Source of the DNA: Sinorhizobium numidicum
Lineage (GTDB): Bacteria; Pseudomonadota; Alphaproteobacteria; Rhizobiales; Rhizobiaceae
DNA: 64,000 nucleotides
Assembly: GCF_029892045.1 (NCBI RefSeq)
Contig: NZ_CP120368.1
Coordinates: 990,001-1,054,000, forward strand
Direction of reading: 5' to 3'
Each line of letters starts with the position of its first letter. Positions within the stretch are counted from its first letter, which is position 1. Under the pieces are notes generated by a model. That model made no database searches, was not told where the DNA came from, and worked only from the letters and a program-made list of their open reading frames with translations. Shown one piece after another: positions 7,560 to 18,379 of this stretch. A program made the position numbers and the translations under genes.

Positions 7560-9062
7560 TCAGCCGTCGATCGCGTCGATGATCTCCACGGCCTTTGCGG
7601 CAGTGACACGGCGTACCTCTGCGTCTTCGCGGCGATTGGCGAAGATTTCCGTCGCCATCAGCTGGTCGGCGAGATCGGCCGGCAGCGAGAGGATCACCCG
7701 GCTCTCTTCCGCATGGATGCCGCCGAGAGCGGCACGCTTGGCGGTGATCATGCCGCCGGCAACCGTATTGTTGGTGTCGGGGTCGATCAGGATGAAGGCG
7801 CCGGTCGTGCGGTTCTGCTCGTAAGTGTCGAAGATCGCCTGTTCGTCGAAGGCGAGGTGAACCTTGCCGATGGCATTCATCGGCAGCTCTTGCGTCTGGT
7901 TCCACTTGCCGCTGTTGAGGTCGAGCTGGCTCGCGGGTTGCACCTGAACGCGCTGGCGGCGGCTGCCGGACTTCAGCCAGTAGCGCTTGCCGGGCTGGAT
8001 GCCTTCCGGCTGGAGCGCGACAAGCTGCGCATCGAAGGCAAGCCCGGTCATCGGCTGGCTGTCGATCGCCGCGATCACGTCGCCGCGCGAAACGTCCACC
8101 TGACGGTCGAGCACGAGCGTGATCGCATCGCCGGCAACGGCGGCATTGCGCACGAGATCGAACGTGACGATCTTCGTCACATTGGCGACGATGCCGGATG
8201 GCAGGATGACGACGGAATCGCCGGGCTTCACCGAGCCGCCGGCAACCGTGCCCTGGTAGCCGCGGAAGCTTTCACCGGGGCGCGAAACACGCTGCACCGG
8301 CAGGCGGAAGCCGACGGTCTGCGCCGAGCGCGTCGTTGCGAGCTCCAGAACCTCGATCAGCGTCGGACCATCATACCAGGGCATGGAGGCGCGGCCGTCA
8401 TAGACGACGTTCTCGCCTTTCAGCGCCGAGACCGGGATCGCTGTGACCTGACGCACGCCGAGCGACAGCGCCAGTTCCCTGAATTCGTGCGAGATCTGTT
8501 CAAAGCGGGCGCGGTCGTAGTTCGTAAGGTCGATCTTGTTGACCGCGAGCACGAACTGGCGAATGCCCATCAGCGTCGCGATCGTTGCGTGGCGGCGGGT
8601 CTGCTCCAGAAGGCCCACGCGCGCATCGACCAGCAGCACGGCCAGATCGGCGGTCGAGGCACCGGTTGCCATGTTGCGGGTATATTGCTCATGGCCGGGC
8701 GTGTCGGCGACGATGAAGGAGCGCCTGTCGGTCGAGAAATAACGGTAGGCGACATCAATGGTGATGCCCTGTTCGCGCTCGGCCTGCAGCCCGTCGAGCA
8801 GCAAGGCGAAATCCGGCAGGCCGAGATCGTTTTGCTTGCCCTTGGAATCGCGCTGGAGGCTTGCGGCCTGGTCTTCCTTCACCGCCTTGGTGTCCCACAG
8901 CAGCCGGCCGATCAGCGTCGACTTGCCGTCATCGACGCTGCCGCAGGTGATCAAACGCAGCGGACGGGTATCCCGCGTGGCCCGCGCCGGCTCCTGCGCC
9001 GGAAAAGCGACGACAGCGGTCGTTTCGTCGAGAGCGGCGTTCGCGATGGCGGGTGCGGTCAT
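7560..9062 (-). CDS. cysN: Sulfate adenylyltransferase subunit 1 (GTPase)
   Basis: CysN is the GTP-hydrolysing subunit that drives ATP sulfurylase (with CysD) to form adenosine 5'-phosphosulfate from sulfate and ATP. The 500-residue protein has the translation-factor-type G motifs: GSVDDGKST at 41-49, DTPGH at 120-124 and NKID at 175-178. EF-Tu-like beta-barrel domains follow. The length shows that no APS-kinase (CysC) domain is fused, unlike NodQ. Its ATG shares one base with the cysD stop (TGATG), indicating translational coupling. Confidence 0.95.
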   Translation of the reverse strand: MTAPAIANAALDETTAVVAFPAQEPARATRDTRPLRLITCGSVDDGKSTLIGRLLWDTKAVKEDQAASLQRDSKGKQNDLGLPDFALLLDGLQAEREQGITIDVAYRYFSTDRRSFIVADTPGHEQYTRNMATGASTADLAVLLVDARVGLLEQTRRHATIATLMGIRQFVLAVNKIDLTNYDRARFEQISHEFRELALSLGVRQVTAIPVSALKGENVVYDGRASMPWYDGPTLIEVLELATTRSAQTVGFRLPVQRVSRPGESFRGYQGTVAGGSVKPGDSVVILPSGIVANVTKIVTFDLVRNAAVAGDAITLVLDRQVDVSRGDVIAAIDSQPMTGLAFDAQLVALQPEGIQPGKRYWLKSGSRRQRVQVQPASQLDLNSGKWNQTQELPMNAIGKVHLAFDEQAIFDTYEQNRTTGAFILIDPDTNNTVAGGMITAKRAALGGIHAEESRVILSLPADLADQLMATEIFANRREDAEVRRVTAAKAVEIIDAIDG

Positions 9063-10015
9063 CAGAAATATCCTTCGCGTTTCTTCTTTTCCATCGATCC
9101 GGCCTGATCGCGGTCGATGGCGCGGCCCTGCCGTTCGGAGACGGTCGCGGTTTCAAGTTCGGAAATAATGTCGTCGAGTGTGGTGGCGCGGGAACGAATG
9201 GCGCCGGTCAGCGGGAAGCAACCGAGCGTGCGGAAGCGGATGACTTCTTCGCGCTTCGTCTCGCCAGGCAGAAGCTCGAGGCGCGGGTCTTCGGCGAGGA
9301 TCATCATGCCGTCGCGCTCGACGATCGGGCGCTTCTCCGCGAAATAGAGCGGCACGATCGGAATCTCTTCCGCCTGAATGTAGCGCCAGATGTCGACTTC
9401 CGTCCAGTTTGATAGCGGGAAGGCGCGCACGCTCTCACCCTTGCGGACCATGCCATTATAGATGTTCCAGAGCTCGGGGCGCTGGTTGCGCGGGTCCCAG
9501 CGGTGGTCCGGCGTACGGAAGGAATAGATGCGTTCCTTGGCGCGGCTTGCTTCCTCGTCGCGCCGCGCGCCGCCGAAAGCGGCATCGTACCGGCCGGCAT
9601 CGAGCGCCTGGCGCAACGCCTCGGTCTTCATGATGTCGGTATAGAGCGCCGAGCCATGCGAGAACGGCGTGATGTTCTCGGTAGCCCCGCGCGGGTTGGT
9701 ATGAACGACGAGATCGAGATCGTATTTTTCGACCATCTCGTCGCGGAAGGCGATCATCTCCTGGAACTTCCAGCCGGTATTGACATGCAGGAGCGGGAAG
9801 GGCACGCGGCCGGGATAAAAGGCCTTGCGCGCCAGATGCAGGAGCACGGAGGAGTCCTTGCCGATCGAATAGAGCATCACCGGGCGCTCGAATTCCGCCG
9901 CGACCTCACGGAAAATGTGGATCGCTTCGTTTTCCAGCGCCTTCAGATGCGGGTCGAGCGGCGGCTTCGCGCTCTGCGGATTGTGCAGTTCCGTTTCCGG
10001 ATGGGTGTGGGGCAT
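9062..10015 (-). CDS. cysD: Sulfate adenylyltransferase subunit 2
   Basis: CysD is the catalytic adenylyltransferase subunit of ATP sulfurylase and pairs with CysN. The 317-residue protein has the PP-loop-like SIGKDSS motif at 50-56, which binds ATP phosphates, and the conserved [15 protein letters not shown] segment of this family. I chose the ATG at 10013-10015, which has GGAG 6 nt upstream; the frame stays open further upstream but without family similarity. It lies between cysH (46 bp gap) and cysN (overlap). Confidence 0.95.
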   Translation of the reverse strand: MPHTHPETELHNPQSAKPPLDPHLKALENEAIHIFREVAAEFERPVMLYSIGKDSSVLLHLARKAFYPGRVPFPLLHVNTGWKFQEMIAFRDEMVEKYDLDLVVHTNPRGATENITPFSHGSALYTDIMKTEALRQALDAGRYDAAFGGARRDEEASRAKERIYSFRTPDHRWDPRNQRPELWNIYNGMVRKGESVRAFPLSNWTEVDIWRYIQAEEIPIVPLYFAEKRPIVERDGMMILAEDPRLELLPGETKREEVIRFRTLGCFPLTGAIRSRATTLDDIISELETATVSERQGRAIDRDQAGSMEKKKREGYF

Positions 10016-10061
10016 TTCGAACTCCAGGGGAGGATACTTGTCTTTTGATGCGGCTGCCGCC

Positions 10062-10817
10062 TCAGGCGGCGCTGCTTGCACTGGGGATAATGGAGGAAGC
10101 TGCTTCCGGCACATGCAGACCGCATTCCCGCTTCTCGTCATTCTCCCACCACCAGCGTCCAGCCCGCTCGGGCTCGCCGGGCTTGATCGCGCGGGTGCAG
10201 GGTTCGCAGCCGATCGATGGATAGCCGCGGCCGTGCAGCGGGTTGACGGGAATGGCTTGTGCCGCGACATGGGCGCGGATGGTCTCGATGTCCCAATCCG
10301 CAAGCGGATTGATCTTGATGAGCCCGCGTTCGAGATCCGCTTCCGCAAATGGGGTGGCGGCGCGATTGCCCGACTGGCCGCGACGCAGGCCGGTAATCCA
10401 GTAGCGTGCTCCTTCAAGGGCGCGGGCAAGCGGCTTCAGCTTGCGCACGCCGCAGCAGGCATGTCTCGCCTCGACGCTTTCGTAAAAGCCGTTCATGCCG
10501 TACTGCGCCACGTAAGCATCGATATCGGCCTTTTCAGGATGATAGCGCTTGATCAGGATGCCGTAGGTTTCCTCGGTCCGGTCGATGAGCGCAACGGTCT
10601 CGTTGAAGAGGCGGCCGGTGGAGAGCGTCGCAACTTCGATGCCGAGGCGGCCGGTTCCGATCGCGGCGGTGATGACCTGATCCTCGATACCGAGCGACGT
10701 CGTGAAAACGGTCCGGCCTTCAAGACCGGCGACCAGGGCCAGGCGTCCGGCAAGATCCAGGCCTTCGAGCTTTGCGTTCAAGGCCTCCGCTTTGGCTTCG
10801 AGGGATTGCGTGGTCAT
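10062..10817 (-). CDS. cysH: Phosphoadenylyl/adenylyl-sulfate reductase
   Basis: CysH reduces activated sulfate to sulfite with thioredoxin or glutaredoxin as donor. The 251-residue protein carries a CC pair at 121-122 and a CxxC at 204-207, the ligands of the [4Fe-4S] cluster typical of APS-type reductases. ECGLH near 231-235 supplies the catalytic cysteine. This fits a bacterial APS reductase, as reported for S. meliloti CysH, rather than the enterobacterial PAPS enzyme. The ATG at 10815-10817 has AGGA 7 nt upstream. It is first in the cysH-cysD-cysN operon; the promoter should lie in 10818-11113. Confidence 0.94.
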   Translation of the reverse strand: MTTQSLEAKAEALNAKLEGLDLAGRLALVAGLEGRTVFTTSLGIEDQVITAAIGTGRLGIEVATLSTGRLFNETVALIDRTEETYGILIKRYHPEKADIDAYVAQYGMNGFYESVEARHACCGVRKLKPLARALEGARYWITGLRRGQSGNRAATPFAEADLERGLIKINPLADWDIETIRAHVAAQAIPVNPLHGRGYPSIGCEPCTRAIKPGEPERAGRWWWENDEKRECGLHVPEAASSIIPSASSAA

Positions 10818-11113
10818 GGCTGCATCCTGTTGCAATTTGCACGGAATATCGCAGCCGTTTGTGACAAAGGACAGAAAAACGGATTTCTATTGCTCAAGGA
10901 TCAGAGCAAATATCTCTCTCATCCAGAAAGTTCTAAGAAAACCTAGTAAATTGGTAGATTATTCTCCCCGCAGACGTGCAGGGCCAGGTTACTCGTGCGC
11001 GTACCGCGCTGAATGGTCTCTCGGCGTTCAAGATTTGTTGAATGCACTGTCCTTCCGTTTCAAGCGCGCCAAGTTCAGGCTGATCTTATGGGTCCATGGA
11101 CAGGAGAGAAGAG

Positions 11114-11500
11114 ATGGCCAGACCCTTACCGCTTCGCATGCTCGTCGCAGCTCTCCTTGGGCTGCTTGTCGCCACGGGTGCCTATGCACATCATGGCTGG
11201 TCCTGGGCGGAAGCCGATCAGATTGAGCTCTCCGGGACGATCCGCGAGATTTCGATGGCGCCGCCGCATCCGACCCTTCGCGTCGAGACGAAAAATGACG
11301 GCGTCTGGCGAGTCGAACTCGGCAATCCCCGCCTCACCGAACGCTCCGGTTTCGTCGAGGGCGTCGCAAAGATCGGCGATCCGATCGTCGCACTTGGCAA
11401 TCGCTCGCTCGACCGCAGCGAGAAGAGGATGAAGGCGGTCCGGATCACGGTGGCCGGAAAGGTCTACGACATTTATCCGGAGCGCATACGGACGAATTGA
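11114..11500 (+). CDS. DUF6152-type exported protein
   Basis: A 128-residue protein with a typical signal peptide (residues 1-24, cleavage after ATGAYA) and a mature N-terminus starting HHGWSW. This pattern and the following beta-rich domain (GTIREISMAPPHPTLRVE) match DUF6152 periplasmic proteins. The paired histidines could bind a metal, but that is inference. AGGAG lies 7 nt before the ATG. The stop overlaps the ATG of the next gene (TGATG), so the two form an operon. Confidence 0.78.
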   Translation: MARPLPLRMLVAALLGLLVATGAYAHHGWSWAEADQIELSGTIREISMAPPHPTLRVETKNDGVWRVELGNPRLTERSGFVEGVAKIGDPIVALGNRSLDRSEKRMKAVRITVAGKVYDIYPERIRTN

Positions 11501-11985
11501 TGGAAGGGGTAAGCGTGCTGGAGTGGATCGGGACGTTGCCCTTTGCGGTGGCGATACGGCGCTCCGCAATCCTCTATCTCTTCGTGAACGCTGCGCACGT
11601 CCTTTCGATTGGGCTCTTAGTCGGCGCGATCCTTCCACTCGACCTGCGGCTGCTCGGCTTCTTCAGGAAGGTTCCGGTAGAGGTGGTCGGGCCGTTCCTC
11701 TCGCGCGCGGCGGCGACCGGCGTCGGCCTCGCGATCATCACCGGCTTCTGCCTCTTCAGTGTCCGCCCGCTCGAATATGCCGGTAATGCGGCCTTTCTCA
11801 CCAAGATCACCCTGCTTGCCCTCGGCATCACCAATGCGCTGCTGCTGCATCTGACGCCGCAATGGCGAGCAGCCGTCAAGGGCGGACCGCTTTCCCCAAG
11901 AGTCCGCCTCTCGGCCCTGCTTTCCGTGGCGATCTGGACCGGAGCGGTACTTTCCGGGCGCTGGATCGGCTTCCTTTCAGAGTAG
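11500..11985 (+). CDS. DUF6644-like integral membrane protein
   Basis: 161 residues with four hydrophobic segments, roughly residues 20-45, 60-85, 92-113 and 130-152. The residues inside the membrane include histidines (NAAHVLS and LLHLTPQ) that could act as heme or metal ligands. The protein resembles the small four-helix DUF6644 family that accompanies DUF6152 proteins. The ATG at 11500 overlaps the upstream stop; a GTG at 11515 with AAGGGG before it is the alternative start. It converges with betA, 2 bp away. Confidence 0.75.
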   Translation: MEGVSVLEWIGTLPFAVAIRRSAILYLFVNAAHVLSIGLLVGAILPLDLRLLGFFRKVPVEVVGPFLSRAAATGVGLAIITGFCLFSVRPLEYAGNAAFLTKITLLALGITNALLLHLTPQWRAAVKGGPLSPRVRLSALLSVAIWTGAVLSGRWIGFLSE

Positions 11986-11987
11986 TC

Positions 11988-13637
11988 TCACCGGTCGCTC
12001 AACGCCCATCTCGGATTGATCCAAGGCTCCTGGTTGGAGCGGGCGAGCGGTTGCTTGCCAAGAATGTAATCGGCGGCCTTTTCGCCGGTCATGATCGAGG
12101 GGCCGTTGAGATTGCCATAGGTGATGTGCGGAAAGATCGAGGAATCGGCGACACGCAGTCCTTCAACACCGATCACCCGCGTTTCCGGATCCACCACCGC
12201 CATCGGGTCGTCCTTCGCACCCATCTTGCATGTGCCGCAAGGGTGATAGGCGCTTTCCAGGTGCTCGCGCAGGAAGGCGTCGATCTCCTCGTCCGTCTGG
12301 ACTTTTTCTCCCGGCTGGATTTCCGGGCCGCGATAGAGGTCGAAGGCCGTCTGGCCGAAGATCTCGCGCGTCAGCCGCACGCAATGGCGGAATTTCTCCC
12401 AGTCCTCCGGATGGCTCATATAATTGAAGCGGATGACCGGATCGGCTTTCGGATCGGGGGAGCGAAGCGTGACGTCGCCGCGTGATTTCGACAGGTTGTA
12501 GCCAACATGCACCTGAAAGCCGTGCGAGTTCGCCGCCGCCTTGCCGTCATAGCTGATTGCCACCGGCAGGAAGTGGTACTGGATGTCCGGCTGCTTGACG
12601 CCGGGAGCCGAGCGCAGGAAGGCGCAGGCCTCGAACTGGTTGGAAATGCCAAGGCCGGATTTGAAGAAGAGCCATTGCGCCCCCGCCACGCCCTGCCAGA
12701 ACCACGGCAGCCAAGAATAGAGCGAGACCGGCTTGGTGCTGACCTGTTGGAAATAGAATTCCATATGGTCCTGGAGATTCTGGCCGACGCCCGGGCGGTC
12801 GACCTCCACCTCGATACCCATCTCTCTTAGATGCGCTGCAGGACCGATGCCCGAGAGCATCAGCAGTTTCGGCGAATTGAAGGACGACGCCGAGACGATC
12901 ACCTCGCGATTGGCCTTCACCACTTCTGTCCGGCCGTTGCGTTCGATCTCAACGCCCGTTGCCCGGCCATTCTCGATGACGATCTTATGGGCGAGGCAAC
13001 GAATGAGCTGGACATTGGACCGTTTCAGTGCCGGCTTAAGATAGGCGGAAGCGGCCGACCAGCGACGGCCGTGCCAGGTCGTCTGCTCCATCAGGCCAAA
13101 GCCTTCCTGCTTCGAACCGTTATAGTCTTCGGTAGCCTCGAAGCCTGCCTGTTTCCCCGCTTCGATGAAGGCGCGGAAGAGGGGATTCCTGAGGCTGCCG
13201 CGCTGGACATGCAGCGGCCCGTCGGTACCGCGCCAGCCCTCTTCGCCGCCATGAGAATTTTCCATCCGCTTGAAATAGGGCAGCACGTCGGCATAGGCCC
13301 AGCCCTTGGCGCCGAGCTCTTCCCAGCGATTGAAATCCTCCGCATGGCCGCGGACATAGACCATGCCGTTGATCGAGGAGGAGCCGCCGATCACCTTGCC
13401 GCGCGGCGCGGTGATGCGCCGGTTGTTGAGGTTCGGTTCCGGCTCGGAGAGATAGCCCCAATTGTAGCGGTTCATGCTCATCGGCCAGGCAAGGGCCGCC
13501 GGCATCTGGATGAACGGGCCGAAATCGGAGCCGCCGAACTCCAGCACGATGACCGAATGCTTGCCGTCTTCCGAGAGACGATAGGCAAGCGCCGAGCCTG
13601 CCGAGCCGGAACCGATGATGACAAAATCTGCCTGCAT
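11988..13637 (-). CDS. betA: Choline dehydrogenase
   Basis: A GMC-family flavoprotein that oxidises choline to betaine aldehyde, the first step to the osmoprotectant glycine betaine, at the inner membrane face. In the 549 residues, the FAD dinucleotide-binding GSGSAG is at 9-14 and the GMC signatures follow ([14 protein letters not shown] and [16 protein letters not shown]). The C-terminal [12 protein letters not shown] holds the active-site histidine. It is last in betICBA. A 176-bp gap with no obvious gene separates it from betB, longer than the other gaps in the operon. Confidence 0.96.
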   Translation of the reverse strand: MQADFVIIGSGSAGSALAYRLSEDGKHSVIVLEFGGSDFGPFIQMPAALAWPMSMNRYNWGYLSEPEPNLNNRRITAPRGKVIGGSSSINGMVYVRGHAEDFNRWEELGAKGWAYADVLPYFKRMENSHGGEEGWRGTDGPLHVQRGSLRNPLFRAFIEAGKQAGFEATEDYNGSKQEGFGLMEQTTWHGRRWSAASAYLKPALKRSNVQLIRCLAHKIVIENGRATGVEIERNGRTEVVKANREVIVSASSFNSPKLLMLSGIGPAAHLREMGIEVEVDRPGVGQNLQDHMEFYFQQVSTKPVSLYSWLPWFWQGVAGAQWLFFKSGLGISNQFEACAFLRSAPGVKQPDIQYHFLPVAISYDGKAAANSHGFQVHVGYNLSKSRGDVTLRSPDPKADPVIRFNYMSHPEDWEKFRHCVRLTREIFGQTAFDLYRGPEIQPGEKVQTDEEIDAFLREHLESAYHPCGTCKMGAKDDPMAVVDPETRVIGVEGLRVADSSIFPHITYGNLNGPSIMTGEKAADYILGKQPLARSNQEPWINPRWALSDR

Positions 13638-13813
13638 GCGATGGTCTTTCTTTTGTATCCTTTAAGCGGCGGCGATGATTGCCGTGACGCTGCCTCTTGG
13701 AAGGACTCTTTCGCGCCACCGACCTGGCGCTGCTGGATCCCCGGAACACGCTTCGCTCGCCCAAGGATGAGGGAGAAAAACAGCAGCCTCTCGCCCGAAA
13801 CGCCGCTTGATCC

Positions 13814-15277
13814 TCAATAAGGCGCCTGCACCGGCCCCATGCCGACATAGACGGTCTTGAGCTCGGTATAGTGGTCGAGTGCCGCGACCGAGTTTTCCCG
13901 CCCGAAGCCGGATTGCTTCGAGCCGCCGAAGGGGATTTCGACCGGGCAGAGATTATAGGTGTTGATCCAGAGCGTACCGGCCTCGAGCTGGTCGACGACC
14001 CGGTGCGCGCGGGTGAGGTCCGCGGTGAAGACGCCGGCGGAGAGACCGAATTCGGTCGCATTCGCGCGTGCGACGACCTCGGCCTCGTCGTCGAAGTCGA
14101 GCACGCACATGACCGGTCCGAAGATTTCTTCGCGCGCAATCGTCATCTCGTCGGTGACATCGGCGAAAACTGTTGGTTGGATATAGGTGCCTTCGGTATT
14201 CACTGCGTTCGGAATGCCGCCGCCGGTCATGAGCCGCGCGCCTTCGGCTTTACCCTTCTCGATATAGGAGAAGACCTTGTCGCGCTGTGGCTTGGAAACC
14301 ATCGGGCCGAGTTGGGTCGCCTCGTCCATCGGATCGCCGATGACGATCGCCTCCGTGCGCTGCTTGAGCCGCGCAAGAAAGGCGCCCTTGATCTTTCGCT
14401 GCACGAAAACGCGGGTGCCGTTGGAGCAGACCTGGCCGGTCGAATAGAAGTTGCCGAGCATGGCGCCGCCGATGGCGCTTTCGAGATCGGCGTCGTCGAA
14501 AACGATCAGCGGGGACTTGCCGCCGAGTTCCATCGTCACGTGGCGAAGTCCGGCGGCGGCCGCCTCGTAGACCTTACGGCCGGTCGGCACCGAGCCGGTC
14601 AGCGACACCTTGGCGACGTCCGGATGGTTGACGAGCAGCGGCCCGGTCGAGCGGTCGCCCTGGATGACGTTGTAAAGGCCCTTCGGCAGGCCCGCTTCCA
14701 CCAGGATCTCGGCAATCTTCAGCGCCCCGAGCGGGGTATTCTCCGACGGTTTGAAGACCATGGCATTGCCGGCCGCGAGCGCCGGCGCGCCCTTCCAGCA
14801 GGCGATCTGCTGCGGATAGTTCCAGGCGCCGATGCCGACGCAGACGCCGAGCGGTACCCGCTTGGTATAAGCGAAATCGCTGCCGAGTGGGATATAGTCG
14901 CCGTTGAGTGCGGCGGCCGCGACACCGCCGAAGAATTCGAAACTGTCAGCGCCCGAGGTCGGGTCGGCGACGATCGTTTCCTGGATCGGCTTGCCGGTGT
15001 CGAGCGTCTCGAGCTCGGAGAGCTCGCGGTTGCGTTCGCGCATGATTTCGGCGGCGCGCTTCAGGATGCGGCCGCGCGCCGTCGGGCTCATCGCCGCCCA
15101 TTCCGGCTGCGCCCGTTTGGCGGCGGCGATCGCTTTCTCGACGATCGCCGGCGTTGCGGCATGCAGGCGCGCGATGACTTCGCCGGTCGCCGGATAGATG
15201 CTCTCGATCACCGTGCCGGCGGTGTCCTCGACATATTCGCCGTCGATGAAGTGCGAGGCTTGCGGTTGGGCTCTCAT
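13814..15277 (-). CDS. betB: Betaine-aldehyde dehydrogenase
   Basis: An NAD(P)-dependent aldehyde dehydrogenase converting betaine aldehyde to glycine betaine. In the 487 residues, catalytic residues are visible: N153 in AWNYPQQ, E250 in MELGGKS and the nucleophile C284 in [10 protein letters not shown]. The Rossmann glycines lie in the TGSVPTG segment at 227-233. Its start is 1 bp from the betC stop, so the two are tightly coupled. A long open frame on the opposite strand is a codon-bias shadow. Confidence 0.96.
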   Translation of the reverse strand: MRAQPQASHFIDGEYVEDTAGTVIESIYPATGEVIARLHAATPAIVEKAIAAAKRAQPEWAAMSPTARGRILKRAAEIMRERNRELSELETLDTGKPIQETIVADPTSGADSFEFFGGVAAAALNGDYIPLGSDFAYTKRVPLGVCVGIGAWNYPQQIACWKGAPALAAGNAMVFKPSENTPLGALKIAEILVEAGLPKGLYNVIQGDRSTGPLLVNHPDVAKVSLTGSVPTGRKVYEAAAAGLRHVTMELGGKSPLIVFDDADLESAIGGAMLGNFYSTGQVCSNGTRVFVQRKIKGAFLARLKQRTEAIVIGDPMDEATQLGPMVSKPQRDKVFSYIEKGKAEGARLMTGGGIPNAVNTEGTYIQPTVFADVTDEMTIAREEIFGPVMCVLDFDDEAEVVARANATEFGLSAGVFTADLTRAHRVVDQLEAGTLWINTYNLCPVEIPFGGSKQSGFGRENSVAALDHYTELKTVYVGMGPVQAPY

Positions 15278-15278
15278 G

Positions 15279-16817
15279 TCATTCTCCCCGCGGGTAGCGT
15301 TTGGATTCCTCGAGATTGTCGAGGTTCATGTGGTTGCGCATGTAGCGCTCGGATGCTTTCTGCAGCGGCTGATGGTCCCAGGGGTAATAAGCGCCGTTCC
15401 GGAGCGCCTCGTATACCACCCAGCGCCGCGCCTGGCTTTCGCGCACGGCGGCATCGAAGGCCTCCATGTCCCAGTGCGCAATCCTCATGTCGCGAAAGGC
15501 GGTGAGCGTGGCGGTATCGACCGGGCTGCGCGGACTTTCCGCAAGATTGGTGAGTTCCAAGGGATCAGCTTCAAGGTCGTAGAGCTGGTCCGGATCGAGT
15601 GCGCAGTGGATATATTTCCACTTGCCTTCCCGAATGCAGACGAGCGGCGCATAGGAGGCCTCCGCCGCATATTCCATCAGCACCGGTTCCGTCCTGTCTG
15701 CGCCGTTCATCATCGGCAGAAGGCCGACGCCGTCCGTCCAGGGCTTGACCTCGTCCATCGAGATGCCGGCGAGATCGGCAAGCGTCGGCGTTACGTCGAG
15801 GTTCGAGGTTGGCGTCAGATGCAGACCGGGTGCAACGCCCGGGCCGGCGATCATCAGCGGCACGCGCGCCGAGCCTTCGAAGAAATTCATCTTGAACCAC
15901 AGACCGCGCTCGCCGAGCATGTCGCCATGGTCGGAGCAGAAGATGATGAAGGTATTGTCGAGCATCCTTGTTCGCGTCAGCGTATCGATCAGGTCTCCGA
16001 CCTTTTCGTCGAGATAGGAGATGTTGGCGAAATAGGCACGGCGAGACCGCCGGATGTCCTCCTCGGTCACCTCGAAATTCTCGTAGTCGCAGGAGAGAAT
16101 GATGCGTTTGGAATGCGGGTCCTGTTTCTCGGGCGGAAGCATGCCAAGTTCCGGCAGCAGGTGCTCGCAGTCCTCGTAAAGGTCCCAGAACTTGCGCCGC
16201 GCCACATAAGGATCATGCGGGTGGGTGAAGGAGACGGTCAGGCACCAGGGGCGGCGGTTCTCGTCGTCGTTCTCGCGGGATAGATGATAGAGCTTCTGAT
16301 TTGCCAGAAACGCCACCTCGTCGTCATACTCCATCTGGTTGGTGATTTCGGCGACGCCGGCGCCGGTGACGGAGCCGAGATTGTGATACCACCAGTCGAT
16401 GCGCTCGCCGGGCTTGCGATAATCCGGCGTCCAGCCGAAATCGGCCGGATAGATATCCGTCGTCAGCCGCTCCTCGAATCCATGCAACTGGTCCGGCCCG
16501 ACGAAATGCATCTTGCCGGATAGCGCGGTGTAATAGCCGGCGCGACGCAGGTGGTGGGCATAGGTCGGGATCGACGACTGATATTCCGCCGCATTGTCGT
16601 AGACGCGGGTGCGGCTCGGCAATTGCCCGGCCATAAAGGACGCGCGAGCCGGCGCGCAGAGCGGCGACGAGGTGTAGTTGTTGCGGAAGCGGGCCGATCG
16701 CTTGGCCAGCGCCTTTAGGTTGGGCGCATGCAGGAAGTCGGCAGGACCGTCAGGGAAAAGCTTCCCATTCAGTTGGTCCACCATAATGATCAGGATATTC
16801 GGCTTCGCGGTTGTCAC
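15279..16817 (-). CDS. betC: Choline-sulfatase
   Basis: BetC hydrolyses choline-O-sulfate to choline and sulfate, feeding the betaine pathway. It was first described as part of the S. meliloti bet operon. The 512-residue protein has the type I sulfatase signature CAPAR at 54-58, whose cysteine is converted to formylglycine. Metal-binding aspartates are in MVDQLNG and in [11 protein letters not shown]. No signal peptide is present, consistent with a cytosolic enzyme. It sits between betI (138 bp upstream, with an intervening repeat) and betB. Confidence 0.96.
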   Translation of the reverse strand: MTTAKPNILIIMVDQLNGKLFPDGPADFLHAPNLKALAKRSARFRNNYTSSPLCAPARASFMAGQLPSRTRVYDNAAEYQSSIPTYAHHLRRAGYYTALSGKMHFVGPDQLHGFEERLTTDIYPADFGWTPDYRKPGERIDWWYHNLGSVTGAGVAEITNQMEYDDEVAFLANQKLYHLSRENDDENRRPWCLTVSFTHPHDPYVARRKFWDLYEDCEHLLPELGMLPPEKQDPHSKRIILSCDYENFEVTEEDIRRSRRAYFANISYLDEKVGDLIDTLTRTRMLDNTFIIFCSDHGDMLGERGLWFKMNFFEGSARVPLMIAGPGVAPGLHLTPTSNLDVTPTLADLAGISMDEVKPWTDGVGLLPMMNGADRTEPVLMEYAAEASYAPLVCIREGKWKYIHCALDPDQLYDLEADPLELTNLAESPRSPVDTATLTAFRDMRIAHWDMEAFDAAVRESQARRWVVYEALRNGAYYPWDHQPLQKASERYMRNHMNLDNLEESKRYPRGE

Positions 16818-16858
16818 GCGGTTTGTTCCTTAAGTCTACATCTCGCTTGTTGGCCTTT

Positions 16859-16918
16859 GCCCCTCAACCTAGCCTCTCCCCGCAGAGGGGAGAAGATGGC
16901 GGCAGCCGGATGAGGGGC
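16859..16918. repeat. Short palindromic intergenic repeat (GCCCCTCA...TGAGGGGC)
   Basis: GCCCCTCAACCT at the left faces GGATGAGGGGC at the right, with an inner CTCTCCCC-gca-GAGGGGAG hairpin. A related but longer version is at 42824-42932. It lies between betI and betC and so would fold in the operon mRNA. Confidence 0.6.
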
Positions 16919-16955
16919 AACTACCTGCCAGCATGGCGGAGTTGTCGCCTCCGAC

Positions 16956-17543
16956 TCATGCTTCGCGAGCCTGCAAATGCGCATTCACATAGTCTTCCGT
17001 CAGCGCGATCGAAGCTTCGATGCTGATCGGCGCCGATTTCAGACTTTGGCGGATATAAAGCCCGTCGATCATCGCAGCCGCGCCCTCGGCGATGCGTTCC
17101 GCGTCATCCTTTGCGCAGAGCGCCCTGAGGCTGACCAAAAGATTGGAGCGCAGCCGCCGCGCATAGATGACGAGAAGGCGGCGAACGTCGTCGGAGCGCT
17201 GCGCTTCGGAATAAAAGGCGAGCCAGGCGGCGATCGTCTCGGGCGCGAATTGGTCTGCCCGGAAGCTGACGCGGATCAGCGCGCTCACCTTTTCTCGTGG
17301 CGTCGCTGCCGCTTTCAATGCGGTCACCGCATCCTGGCGCAACTGTCGCAAAAGGCTGCGGATGGTCGCGATCAGCAATTGTTCCTTGCTGCCGAAATAG
17401 TGATGGGCGAGCGCAGGCGAGACACCGGCCGTCCTGGCGATATCGGACATGGTGACGGCCAGCGTGCCTTGATCGCCGATCACGCGCAGCGCTGCATCCA
17501 CCAGCGCCTTGCGGCGCACCGGCTCCATTCCGACTTTCGGCAT
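16956..17543 (-). CDS. betI: TetR-family repressor of the bet operon
   Basis: BetI represses the bet genes and is released by choline. The 195-residue protein has an N-terminal TetR helix-turn-helix (MSDIARTAGVSPALAHHYFG near residues 32-51) and an all-alpha ligand domain. The opening MPKVGMEPVRRKALVDA is typical of BetI. I start it at ATG 17541-17543, which has AGGAG 6 nt upstream, not at the GTG six codons earlier. It is the first gene of betICBA and has a matching operator 33 bp upstream. Confidence 0.95.
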   Translation of the reverse strand: MPKVGMEPVRRKALVDAALRVIGDQGTLAVTMSDIARTAGVSPALAHHYFGSKEQLLIATIRSLLRQLRQDAVTALKAAATPREKVSALIRVSFRADQFAPETIAAWLAFYSEAQRSDDVRRLLVIYARRLRSNLLVSLRALCAKDDAERIAEGAAAMIDGLYIRQSLKSAPISIEASIALTEDYVNAHLQAREA

Positions 17544-17575
17544 TCCTGTCTCCTCTGACACGTCTCAGTTTATTT

Positions 17576-17595
17576 TTGATTGACGCATCAATCAA
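17576..17595. promoter_or_regulatory. BetI operator
   Basis: A perfect inverted repeat TTGATTGA-CGCA-TCAATCAA lies 33-52 bp before the betI start. It strongly resembles the known E. coli BetI box (TTGATTG..CGTTCAAT type). It sits between betI and the divergent HdeD gene, so it could affect both. Confidence 0.75.
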
Positions 17596-17690
17596 TAAAA
17601 AACTTTCGCTTTTTCCCTTTCTTTTTGCTGCAAAATCCGGCTCAATCATGAGGTGGCGCTCGCACTTATCGGCAAGACTGGAGGTTGAGA

Positions 17691-18239
17691 ATGACCCACG
17701 CTTTCGATCCCGCCGGTAGAGACACCGTGGCAGGCAAATGGGGATGGTTTGTCGCCCTTGGCGTGCTTCTGATCATGTGTGGCGGTATCGCCTTCGGCAA
17801 CCTGCTCATGGCGACCGTCGCGTCCGTCTATTATGTCGGCATCATCATGCTGATCGGTGGTCTGCTCAATCTCGCCCACGCCTCTCAGGTCAGGGGCTGG
17901 GAAAGCTTTTTCTTCTGGGTGCTGAGCGGCGCTTTCTATGCGGCTGCGGGCCTGTTCGCCTTTGTCAATCCGGTGCTCGCGTCCTCGGTCCTGACCTTCC
18001 TTTTGGCGCTCGCACTGATCGTCGCTGGCGGCTTCCGCATCTGGGTCGGCTTCACGCTGCGGCCGCTGGCCGGCTGGGGCTGGATTGTCATCGGCGGGCT
18101 TGTCACCTTGGCCGCCGGGCTCATCATCGCCGCCGGCTGGCCGGTCGACAGTCTCTGGATTCTGGGCCTGTTCCTGGCAATCGATCTTGTCATGCAGGGT
18201 TTGGCGCTGATTGCCTTCGGCGTTCTCGTCAAAGCCTAG
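17691..18239 (+). CDS. HdeD-family membrane protein
   Basis: 182 residues with six hydrophobic segments forming three paired repeats, the layout of HdeD proteins linked in enterobacteria to acid resistance at high cell density. GGAGG lies 6 nt before the ATG at 17691. It diverges from betI, with the BetI operator in the shared spacer, so co-regulation by choline is possible but unproven. The HdeD family is broad and its molecular activity is not known. Confidence 0.85.
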   Translation: MTHAFDPAGRDTVAGKWGWFVALGVLLIMCGGIAFGNLLMATVASVYYVGIIMLIGGLLNLAHASQVRGWESFFFWVLSGAFYAAAGLFAFVNPVLASSVLTFLLALALIVAGGFRIWVGFTLRPLAGWGWIVIGGLVTLAAGLIIAAGWPVDSLWILGLFLAIDLVMQGLALIAFGVLVKA

Positions 18240-18379
18240 AAGAGCCGTATTTTCAACGAGCAAAGGCGTGCCTTTGTCCCTCGCTTAAGCTTCACAAAAC
18301 TTTCACATTCGGGAAAGACTTCGTTGACGCTTGCCTTCGATGCTGACGCGCGTCAATTGTCGCTATCCTGGAGCCCGGC

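Noticed and set aside
7713..9107. A 464-codon open frame opposite cysN
   Set aside because: A shadow frame of cysN with arginine/glycine-rich composition and no family similarity.
13638..13813. A possible gene in the gap between betB and betA
   Set aside because: No ORF with a start signal or protein features; probably an operon spacer with some palindrome.
13871..15505. A 544-codon open frame on the plus strand opposite betB
   Set aside because: It lies entirely antisense to a well-supported betB. Its residues are poor in known motifs and reflect the GC-rich third-position bias.
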